5,068 nt of DNA from JAABYT01 sp041581935 (GTDB taxonomy: Bacteria; Pseudomonadota; Gammaproteobacteria; HK1), in contig JBFICP010000249.1 in assembly GCA_041581935.1 (NCBI GenBank), positions 1-5,068 on the forward strand, given 5' to 3'. Numbering within the stretch: position 1 is the first letter of the stretch; each line of letters starts with the position of its first letter. Positions 1 to 5,068 of this stretch are shown piece after piece. Position numbers and translations under genes: made by a program. The notes under the pieces are model-generated. The model saw only the letters and a list, made by a program, of their open reading frames with translations. It was not told the DNA's origin and searched no databases.

Positions 1-891
1 CCATCCGATCTCGCATTGATGGACGCCGACGGCGACGGCAACACCGACCGCATTTACGTCGGTGACACCGGCGGGCAACTGTGGCGCATCGACGTCGGGC
101 CCGATCTGGCCGCCGGTGCCGACACCATCAAGCCGGTGGTCGGCAAGCTGGCGACCGTGTCCAACAACATTCACCCGCTCGACAAGCGCAAGATCTTCTA
201 TCCGCCGGATGTCGTGCGGGTGCCGGGTGACACAATCCCGGGCGTCGCGACACACGATTTGGTGGTCCTGACGACGGGCAACCGGTCCCATCCGCTGGAC
301 GAGACCGTCCAGGATCGGATCTTCGCCTTCCGCGACATGGTCATCGGGAAGATGGTCGACGCCGACGCCAACGGCCTCGCCGACAGCTATACGACGCTGC
401 AGGGCCAGCTGGCGGATCCGGCGACGACCGGCGACCTCATGGATGTCACCGACATCGTCGACTTCACCGTGACGGCCAACATGGACGCTCTAAAGGCCGC
501 CGAGGGTTGGTACATCGACCTGGAGGGCAGCGGTGAGAAGGGCCTCGCGGCGCCGGTGGTGCTGGATGGCAAGATCTTTTTCACCACCTACGTTCCCGAG
601 AAGGTGATCGACCCGACGAAATGCTCGATTCAGGAAGGAACGGGCAAGCTCTACGCGGTGGACGTTCTCGACGGCAGCGCGGTGATGAACTGGGACGGCG
701 TCGGCGACGACACCAACCTCACCAAGTCGGATCGTACCTACGGTCTTGGTAGCGGTATCCCGTCCCAGGCTGTGCCTATCTTCCAGCCGGAAGGTATCAC
801 GCTGCTCATCGGCGGTGGCGGTGGCGCGACCTCGGTCGACCCCGACATCGGCCTGCCACGGACACGCACCTACTGGGGCCAGGAAGAGTAA
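1..891 (+). CDS. pilY1: PilY1-like type IV pilus tip adhesin, C-terminal part (5' end outside window)
   Basis: The frame is open from the first base and ends at TAA 889-891, giving the last 296 residues of a larger protein; PilY1 proteins usually exceed 1000 residues. The fragment opens with a calcium loop of the form DxDxDxxxD (residues 8-16, DADGDGNTD) followed by YVGDTGGQLWRID, the signature of the PilY1 beta-propeller. By distance from the C-terminus it corresponds to the calcium site at residues 851-859 of P. aeruginosa PilY1. Further family marks are GWYIDL (169-174), the strand FFTTYVP (193-199) and a late GLGSGIPSQ. A second loop, DADANGLAD, lies at residues 120-128. Only one cysteine (residue 208) is present. 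The family acts outside the cell at the pilus tip, in pilus assembly or retraction control, adhesion and surface sensing. A terminator follows 22 bp after the stop, so this is the last gene of its operon. The family assignment is strong; whether it is the functional PilY1 orthologue or a paralogue cannot be told from the fragment. Confidence 0.88.
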   Translation, partial: PSDLALMDADGDGNTDRIYVGDTGGQLWRIDVGPDLAAGADTIKPVVGKLATVSNNIHPLDKRKIFYPPDVVRVPGDTIPGVATHDLVVLTTGNRSHPLDETVQDRIFAFRDMVIGKMVDADANGLADSYTTLQGQLADPATTGDLMDVTDIVDFTVTANMDALKAAEGWYIDLEGSGEKGLAAPVVLDGKIFFTTYVPEKVIDPTKCSIQEGTGKLYAVDVLDGSAVMNWDGVGDDTNLTKSDRTYGLGSGIPSQAVPIFQPEGITLLIGGGGGATSVDPDIGLPRTRTYWGQEE

Positions 892-913
892 GCCCTCCTG
901 ATCCCGCCAAGAC

Positions 914-950
914 AAACGCCGCCGTCGATCTCGACGGCGGCGTTTTTTTT
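914..950 (+). terminator. Rho-independent terminator of the pilY1 operon
   Basis: A perfect inverted repeat pairs 914-928 with 931-945. The core arms are CGCCGCCGTCGA and its complement, closing on a minimal loop near 928-931. The 3' arm runs into eight T residues at 943-950. It starts 22 bp after the pilY1 stop. It could also stop lspA-side transcripts arriving on the minus strand, but the U-tract in that direction is weak (TTTGTC), so I call it for the + strand only. Confidence 0.95.
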
Positions 951-1038
951 CGCCTTCATAATCCCCTCTGCTTGTCGGGATGAGGCTCGGGCATTCGGCT
1001 TACCGACGAGCACCCCACCCGTTCGCGCTCAAGCGCGC
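951..1038. other. Gap between convergent pilY1 and lspA
   Basis: This short gap lies between the pilY1 terminator and the lspA stop. I see no gene or promoter in it. It contains two weak inverted repeats (985-989 with 1007-1011, enclosing 995-998 with 1003-1006; and 1024-1029 with 1032-1037), neither followed by a T-tract on either strand. In related genomes this junction is occupied by fkpB, ispH and pilE-like genes; no remnant of them is visible. Confidence 0.6.
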
Positions 1039-1554
1039 CTAGACGGAATCCGATTTCTCCGCAGTCGACTCACCACGAAGCGCGCTCCAAATTAACATGA
1101 CCGCGCCGACGCTGATGGCCGAATCGGCGATATTGAATGCGGGCCAGTGCCAGGTGCCGTAGTAGACGTCGATGAAGTCCACCACCCCGCCGTCGGCTCT
1201 GAAGAGCCGATCGATGAGATTGCCGATGGCGCCGCCGAGCACCAGCGCGAGCGCGCAGGCGAGCCAGCGATGCGCGCTTGGCATGCGTGCGAGCCACAAC
1301 ACGATGAAAATGCCCACCCCTGTCGACAGCGTGGCAAACAACCAGCGTTGCCAGCCGCCCGCGTCGCGCAGAAAGCTGAAGGCGGCGCCGGTGTTATAGG
1401 TCAGAAAAAAATTGAACGAGGGCGCCACGGCGACGGGCTCGTGGAGCACCAGCAGATGCTCGGCCAGCATCTTGCTGCCCTGATCGACGATCACGACCAC
1501 GAGCGCGAGCCACAGCCAGCGAAGACTTCCGGTCGCGTGTGCGGGATCAGACAC
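1039..1554 (-). CDS. lspA: Lipoprotein signal peptidase (signal peptidase II)
   Basis: This inner-membrane aspartic protease cleaves signal peptides from diacylglyceryl-modified prolipoproteins, after Lgt and before Lnt. The 171-residue product has the usual length. It shows VDQGSK (23-28), the conserved NTGAAFSF (54-61), GNLIDR (111-116), VVDF with D126, and FNIADS with D144. D126 and D144 match the catalytic pair D124/D143 of P. aeruginosa LspA. Four hydrophobic segments are visible, at about 12-26, 71-89, 97-115 and 142-158. I chose the GTG start at 1554 because GGAGGG (1561-1566) sits 6 bp upstream and the resulting N-terminus fits the family. An ATG at 1608 would add 18 charged residues and reach 62 bp into ribF. 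The start overlaps the ribF stop by 8 bp (GTGTCTGA), which suggests translational coupling. The gene ends with TAG. ileS, which normally separates ribF from lspA, is missing here. Confidence 0.97.
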   Translation of the reverse strand: MSDPAHATGSLRWLWLALVVVIVDQGSKMLAEHLLVLHEPVAVAPSFNFFLTYNTGAAFSFLRDAGGWQRWLFATLSTGVGIFIVLWLARMPSAHRWLACALALVLGGAIGNLIDRLFRADGGVVDFIDVYYGTWHWPAFNIADSAISVGAVMLIWSALRGESTAEKSDSV

Positions 1555-2473
1555 CCAAAGCCCTCCGTGCGGCGCTTTCGTCAAACGCGATCTGCCGGCC
1601 CAGCGCATCGAGGGATTCGAAGCTCTGCTCGTCGCGGAGCTTGCGCACGAACTCGACGCTGACGTGGCGACCGTAGATGTCTCCGTCGAAGTCGAACAGA
1701 TGCACTTCGAGAAGCTTTTCGCTGCCTTTGACCGTCGGGCGGGTTCCCAGATTGGCCATGCCCGCGAGTGCGGTCTCGCCCAGGCCGTGCACCCGCACGG
1801 CGAAGACGCCGGAAAGTGCGGTCGACAGTCGGCGAAGCGGAATGTTGGCAGTGGGAAACTCGATGGTACGCCCGAGCTGACGGCCGCGCGTGATCCGACC
1901 CTGAATGCAGTAGGGTCGTCCGAGAAGCTGCTCGGCGCGCGCGAGCTCGCCGTCTGCGAGCGCGTCCCGCACCCAGCTGCTGCTCACGCGACGCCCTTCG
2001 AGCTCGAACGTGACACAGCGCGTGACGCCGAATCCCAAGCTACGGCCCGCCTCCTGCAACGCCGCAAATGTGCCGCGGGCACGGTGGCCGAAGTGAAAGT
2101 CATCGCCAACCACCACGTGGCGCACGTCCAGCGCGCTGACCAGCACGTCGTCGATGAATGCCTGCGGGGAGAGCTGCGAGAACCCGCCGGTGAAGCGCGC
2201 GACGACGACGCGATCGAGCGGCGTGTCGGCAAGCGCCTGCAGTTTTTCACGAAACCGCGTCAGCCGCGCGGGAGCGTTTGCACCGGAGAAAAACTCACGT
2301 GGGTGCGGCTCGAACGTCAACGCGGTGCTCGGCACACTATTGCGCGCGGCAAGCTCCGCCAGCTGTGTGATCACCATTTGATGCCCGCGGTGAACGCCAT
2401 CGAAGTTTCCGATGGTGAGCGCGCAGCCGCGATGCCGCGCGCGCAGGTTGTGAAGGCCGCGTATCAGCTCCAT
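1547..2473 (-). CDS. ribF: Bifunctional riboflavin kinase / FAD synthetase
   Basis: This cytoplasmic enzyme phosphorylates riboflavin to FMN and then adenylates FMN to FAD. At 308 residues it is full length. The N-terminal FMN adenylyltransferase domain (about 1-185) begins MELIRGLHNLR and carries the nucleotide-binding GNFDGVHRGH (22-31), the GDDFHFG segment (123-129) and SSSWVRDAL (164-172), where the family more often has SSTRVR. The C-terminal riboflavin kinase domain (about 186-308) has the Mg-ATP motif FPTANI (206-211), GVFAV (222-226), NLGTRPTV (241-248) and EVHLFDFDGDIYG (256-268). The ATG at 2473 gives the canonical N-terminus; AAGGG (2483-2487), 9 bp upstream, is a plausible ribosome site. 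The gene sits 37 bp after murJ and overlaps lspA by 8 bp, so the three are likely co-transcribed, possibly with an extra promoter in the murJ-ribF gap. The C-terminus appears intact despite the missing ileS downstream. Confidence 0.97.
   Translation of the reverse strand: MELIRGLHNLRARHRGCALTIGNFDGVHRGHQMVITQLAELAARNSVPSTALTFEPHPREFFSGANAPARLTRFREKLQALADTPLDRVVVARFTGGFSQLSPQAFIDDVLVSALDVRHVVVGDDFHFGHRARGTFAALQEAGRSLGFGVTRCVTFELEGRRVSSSWVRDALADGELARAEQLLGRPYCIQGRITRGRQLGRTIEFPTANIPLRRLSTALSGVFAVRVHGLGETALAGMANLGTRPTVKGSEKLLEVHLFDFDGDIYGRHVSVEFVRKLRDEQSFESLDALGRQIAFDESAARRALGV
1561..1566 (-). promoter_or_regulatory. Shine-Dalgarno site that sets the lspA start
   Basis: On the minus strand this reads GGAGGG, 6 bp before the GTG at 1554. 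It lies inside the last codons of ribF. It decides for GTG over the upstream in-frame ATG at 1608. Confidence 0.85.
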
Positions 2474-2499
2474 TTTCCGGTGCCCTTGGACGGGCGCGC

Positions 2500-2505
2500 A
2501 TTATA
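2500..2505 (-). promoter_or_regulatory. Possible sigma70 -10 element upstream of ribF
   Basis: The minus strand has a perfect TATAAT in the 37-bp gap after murJ. It is followed by GCGCGCCC, the kind of GC-rich discriminator seen at growth-rate-controlled promoters. A start about 7 bp downstream (near 2493) would give a leader of about 20 nt. No good -35 is found at 16-18 bp spacing and there is no TG extension, so this is a tentative internal promoter for ribF-lspA. Confidence 0.4.
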
Positions 2506-2510
2506 CGGCG

Positions 2511-4076
2511 TCATCGACTCGAGTACCCGGCATGGGCACGCAGATGCCGCGGCCGGATTCCGGCGACCACCAGGCACACGGCATAAATCGCCGCGCCGCC
2601 GCCGACCAAGAGCGCGAGTCGCACGACCCGTGCCGTGAGATCGGCCTCGAGCCACAACGAAGGCTCACCGCGAACCGCGATGAGAAACACCGCCATGACG
2701 CTATTCGCGAGCACGATTTTGGCAATGATGGCCCACCAGCCCGGCCTCGGCGGGTGGATAGCGCCGCGGCGCAACCCCCGGTAGAGCAGACCGGCGTTGA
2801 TGAACGCCGCCAGCGACGTCGCGAGTGCCAGCCCGGCGTGCGCGAGTGGCACCACCAGGGCGAGATTGAGAATCAGATTGGCGATGAGCGCAATGATGCC
2901 GATACGCACCGGCGTGCGCATGTCCTGGCGCGCGAAGTACCCGGGCGCCAGCACCTTGATGAACATGAAGCCGATCAGCCCGATGGCGTAGGCCATGAGG
3001 CTCAAGCTCGCCATGTGCACGTCGCGCGCGGAGAATTCGCCGTACTGGAACAGCGTTGTGAGTATCGGGTTCGCCAGGATCACGAGCCCGACCGCCGATG
3101 GTGTTGCCATCACCACGACCCAGCGCATGGCCCAATCCAGGGTATCGGAAAACGATTCGCTCGCTTCCTGGGCGTGCTGCTGCGAAAGGCTCGGCAGAAT
3201 CACGGTAGCCATGGCGATGGCGAAAACACCGAGCGGGAACTCCACCATGCGATCGGAGTAATACAGCCATGAGACGCTGCCCGTCACGAGAAACGACGCG
3301 ATGAGCGTATCGATGAGCAGGTTGATCTGCGCGACCGATGCACCGAACGCGGCGGGCAGCATCAGGCGCACGATTCGCCTCACGCCCTCGTGGGCGCGCG
3401 CGATGCGCGGCACGGCGAGGAGCCCCAGGCGCTTGAGAAACGGAAGCTGAAACGCGAGCTGTGCGATGCCCGCGACCAGCACCCCCCAGGCAAGTGCCGT
3501 GACCGGCTCCGCCATCATGGGAGCAAGCCATACGGCGGCACCGATAAGCGCGAGGTTCAGCAGCACCGGCGTGAAGGCCGGCACTCCGAAGCGGTCGTAG
3601 GTATTGAGCAGCCCGGCAGCGAATGCCGTCAGCGAAACGAACAATATATAAGGAAAGGTGATGCGCACCATCTGCACGGTGAGCGCGAACTTTTCCTCGT
3701 TGGCGATGAACCCGGGGGCGAAGATCATCACCAGCACCGGCGCCGCCAGCACCCCGAGCGCCGAGACGACGAGCAGCACCGCGCCGAGCGTGCCCGCCAC
3801 GTGGGCGGCGAGCTCTTTCACCTCGGCGTGGCTGCGCTGGCTCTTGTACTCGCCCAGCACCGGCACGAATGCCTGGGAGAAGGCGCCTTCGGCGAAAAGC
3901 CGGCGCAGGAAGTTCGGCAGCCGGAAGGCGACGAAGAAAGCATCGGTATCGCGGCTCGCCCCGAAGGCCCAGGCGATGACCACGTCCCGGACCAGGCCGA
4001 GAACCCGGGAGATGACCGTATTGGCCCCCACCGTGACGGTGGATTTGAGCAGGCGCCGGCTCAAGCCCGCCACCAC
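2511..4076 (-). CDS. murJ: Lipid II flippase MurJ (MOP/MVF family)
   Basis: MurJ moves undecaprenyl-linked lipid II across the inner membrane for peptidoglycan synthesis. The 521-residue product matches the family (E. coli 511) and is a string of hydrophobic helices; the family has 14. It carries the signature SRVLGLVRD (23-31) and the long block from DTDAFF to FSQAFVP (43-72). Residues required in E. coli MurJ are all present at +6: R30 (R24), D45 (D39), R58 (R52) and R276 (R270, in YYSDRMVEFPLG). The start is uncertain. GTG at 4076 and GTG at 4073 are adjacent, and TTG at 4064 would begin LSRRLLKS, closest to the usual N-terminus. None has a clean Shine-Dalgarno site at normal spacing; a G-rich run (GGGCGG) directly abuts the GTGs. 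The gene is first in the murJ-ribF-lspA run and divergent from rpsT. No convincing own promoter is visible in the 85-bp divergent gap. Confidence 0.96.
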   Translation of the reverse strand: MVAGLSRRLLKSTVTVGANTVISRVLGLVRDVVIAWAFGASRDTDAFFVAFRLPNFLRRLFAEGAFSQAFVPVLGEYKSQRSHAEVKELAAHVAGTLGAVLLVVSALGVLAAPVLVMIFAPGFIANEEKFALTVQMVRITFPYILFVSLTAFAAGLLNTYDRFGVPAFTPVLLNLALIGAAVWLAPMMAEPVTALAWGVLVAGIAQLAFQLPFLKRLGLLAVPRIARAHEGVRRIVRLMLPAAFGASVAQINLLIDTLIASFLVTGSVSWLYYSDRMVEFPLGVFAIAMATVILPSLSQQHAQEASESFSDTLDWAMRWVVVMATPSAVGLVILANPILTTLFQYGEFSARDVHMASLSLMAYAIGLIGFMFIKVLAPGYFARQDMRTPVRIGIIALIANLILNLALVVPLAHAGLALATSLAAFINAGLLYRGLRRGAIHPPRPGWWAIIAKIVLANSVMAVFLIAVRGEPSLWLEADLTARVVRLALLVGGGAAIYAVCLVVAGIRPRHLRAHAGYSSR

Positions 4077-4091
4077 CCGCCCGGGCGTAAA

Positions 4092-4120
4092 TTGACAAAA
4101 TCGCCTTCAGGCTGCATAGT
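4092..4120 (+). promoter_or_regulatory. Sigma70 promoter of rpsT
   Basis: A consensus -35, TTGACA (4092-4097), is followed by 17 bp and then the -10 CATAGT (4115-4120, four of six matches including the key A at position 2 and T at position 6). The predicted transcript starts near 4127, leaving a leader of about 35 nt. The stretch between the -10 and the start, TACGCG, is GC-rich, as at ribosomal-protein and stable-RNA promoters under stringent control. That regulation is inferred. The -35 lies only 16 bp from the murJ GTG start. Confidence 0.75.
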
Positions 4121-4147
4121 TACGCGCCTTTTTTCGAGCTCCGACGC

Positions 4148-4152
4148 GAGGA
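4148..4152 (+). promoter_or_regulatory. Shine-Dalgarno site of rpsT, supporting a TTG start
   Basis: GAGGA lies 9 bp upstream of the TTG at 4162. No in-frame ATG exists nearby that would keep the conserved MANTRQAKKR N-terminus, so this site supports the non-AUG start. Confidence 0.75.
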
Positions 4153-4161
4153 AACGAACCT

Positions 4162-4428
4162 TTGGCCAACACACGACAAGCCAAAAAACGCGCCCGCCAA
4201 GGCGAAAATCGACGCCAGCTGAATGCCGGGCTGCGATCGCGCATGCGCACGTTCATCAAGCGGGTCGTTAAGGCCATCGAATCCGGCGACAGAAAAGCCG
4301 CCGAGAGCGCGTACAAGGAAGCCGTGCCGCACATCGACAGCAGCGCCGGGAAGAACATCATCCACGCCAACAAGGCTGCCCGACACAAGAGCCGTCTGAA
4401 TGCCCGCATCCGGGCGATGTCGTCCTAG
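4162..4428 (+). CDS. rpsT: 30S ribosomal protein S20
   Basis: S20 is a primary 16S rRNA binding protein of the small subunit. The 88-residue product has the typical length (E. coli 87). It begins MANTRQAKKRARQ, continues with the basic helix RSRMRTFIKRVVKAIESGD and ends with the conserved IIHANKAARHKSRL block. It starts at TTG, as E. coli rpsT does, where the UUG codon is linked to translational autoregulation by S20; the same control here is an inference. It has its own promoter at 4092-4120. It is divergent from murJ and converges on proB with 54 bp between the stops. No hairpin with a T-tract follows the TAG. Confidence 0.98.
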   Translation: MANTRQAKKRARQGENRRQLNAGLRSRMRTFIKRVVKAIESGDRKAAESAYKEAVPHIDSSAGKNIIHANKAARHKSRLNARIRAMSS

Positions 4429-4482
4429 ATAACGACCGCAATCTGAATTTCCGCCCTGCCCGCTGCCACGCCGTAGCCCGCA

Positions 4483-5068
4483 TCAAATAAGAACCAGATT
4501 GTCTCTGTGGATGAGCTCCGGCTCGTCCACGTAGCCCAGCAACTCGATGATGCGCTCGCTCGGATGACCCATGATGGTGCGGGTCTCCTCGGCGCTGTAG
4601 TTGACCATGCCACGGGCGATCTCGTGGTTCTCCGGGTCGTAGCAGGCGACCATCTCGCCGCGCTTGAAGTCGCCGTCCACGGCTTTCACCCCGACCGCGA
4701 GGAGGCTCCTGCCCGAGCCGGTCAGCACCTCCGACGCACCTGCGTCGAGGGTCAGCCGGCCGCGCACCTCCAGCTGCCCGGCGAGCCACTGCTTGCGCGC
4801 TGCCAGCGGCGCGCGATCCGGCACCAGCAGCGTACCGATGGACTCGCCGTTGGCGAGCCGCATCAGGACCCGTTCCTCGCCCCCGTGGGCAATGCGCGTG
4901 GCGGCACCCGAGCGCGCCGCGAGTGCCGCGGCTGCGAGCTTGGTGCGCATGCCACCGCGCCCGTGGCTGCTGCCATCGCCGGCCATGGCCATGAGCGCCG
5001 GATCCCCCGACTTGCCGCTCTGAACGAGCTTGGCCTTGGGATCGATACGCGGATCGGCCGTGTACAGG
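4483..5068 (-). CDS. proB: Glutamate 5-kinase, C-terminal part (5' end outside window)
   Basis: ProB phosphorylates L-glutamate to gamma-glutamyl phosphate, the first and feedback-inhibited step of proline synthesis, in the cytoplasm. The window holds the last 194 residues of a protein usually about 370 long. The fragment begins LYTADPRIDP, the end of the amino-acid-kinase core. It continues with GSSHGRGGMRTKL (residues 32-44), the conserved substrate/nucleotide-binding loop; GRGGM replaces the commoner GTGGM. The RKQWL segment (91-95) follows. The rest, from about residue 103, is a PUA domain with GRLTLDAGA, GVKAVDGDFKRGE and IARGMVNYS, ending HRDNLVLI and TGA. The frame is open to the window edge, so the ATG at 4992 is an internal methionine. 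In pseudomonads proB follows obg on the same strand, so obg would be expected just right of the window. Confidence 0.97.
   Translation of the reverse strand, partial: LYTADPRIDPKAKLVQSGKSGDPALMAMAGDGSSHGRGGMRTKLAAAALAARSGAATRIAHGGEERVLMRLANGESIGTLLVPDRAPLAARKQWLAGQLEVRGRLTLDAGASEVLTGSGRSLLAVGVKAVDGDFKRGEMVACYDPENHEIARGMVNYSAEETRTIMGHPSERIIELLGYVDEPELIHRDNLVLI

Noticed and set aside
490..915. 141-codon minus-strand frame opposite pilY1
   Set aside because: Antisense to conserved PilY1 propeller sequence, with no supporting motif; it begins inside the terminator region.
985..1037. Inverted repeats downstream of lspA as a minus-strand terminator
   Set aside because: The hairpins are short or bulged, and no T-run follows them on the minus strand.
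1555..1608. Upstream ATG extension of lspA
   Set aside because: It would add 18 non-conserved residues and lie deep inside ribF; the GTG at 1554 has a strong Shine-Dalgarno site at 6 bp.
1664..2638. 324-codon open frame on the + strand opposite ribF
   Set aside because: It lies over ribF and the murJ end and has the composition of a shadow frame, with no recognisable domain or ribosome site.
2701..4098. 465-codon minus-strand frame overlapping murJ
   Set aside because: It is the +1/-1 shadow of murJ; the product is rich in R, A, G and H with no membrane helices, while the murJ frame carries every expected motif.
3390..4271. 293-codon open frame on the + strand opposite murJ
   Set aside because: It is antisense to a clearly conserved murJ, runs into rpsT in another frame, and has the low-complexity R/H/E/G-rich composition typical of GC-rich shadow frames. 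No family motif is visible.
1..5068. CRISPR array, insertion sequence, tRNA, phage or defence genes
   Set aside because: No direct-repeat array, transposase, terminal repeats or tRNA-like fold was seen; nearly all sequence is explained by housekeeping genes and the pilus gene.

Overview
The window looks like an ordinary chromosomal segment from a GC-rich gammaproteobacterium. It holds six protein genes: the 3' end of a type IV pilus adhesin gene (pilY1-like, + strand), a compact minus-strand run murJ-ribF-lspA, rpsT on the + strand, and the 3' part of proB on the - strand. From memory, Pseudomonas aeruginosa has the same landmarks in the same order (minor-pilin/pilY1 cluster, ispH, fkpB, lspA, ileS, ribF, murJ, rpsT, proB). 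That order, together with protein motifs typical of the group, supports the placement. I cannot name a genus.

Layout. Positions 1-891 encode the calcium-binding C-terminal propeller of a PilY1-like protein. A strong intrinsic terminator follows at 914-950, then about 90 bp without a gene. LspA (1039-1554), RibF (1547-2473) and MurJ (2511-4076) form a tight minus-strand unit read from right to left. lspA overlaps ribF by 8 bp, and only 37 bp separates ribF from murJ. A divergent promoter region of about 85 bp separates murJ from rpsT (4162-4428). It carries a good sigma70 promoter for rpsT. rpsT converges on proB, whose 3' 585 bp (4483-5068) are present.

Function. MurJ flips lipid II for peptidoglycan synthesis. 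RibF makes FMN and FAD. LspA removes signal peptides from prolipoproteins. RpsT is 30S protein S20. ProB starts proline synthesis. The PilY1-like protein would act at the pilus tip in adhesion, twitching and surface sensing.

I found no previously undescribed system. The most unusual points are (1) the absence of ileS between ribF and lspA, with the two genes directly overlapping; (2) the absence of fkpB, ispH and a pilE-like gene between lspA and pilY1; and (3) a second calcium-loop-like motif in the PilY1 fragment. Non-AUG starts are common here: lspA GTG, murJ GTG or TTG, rpsT TTG.
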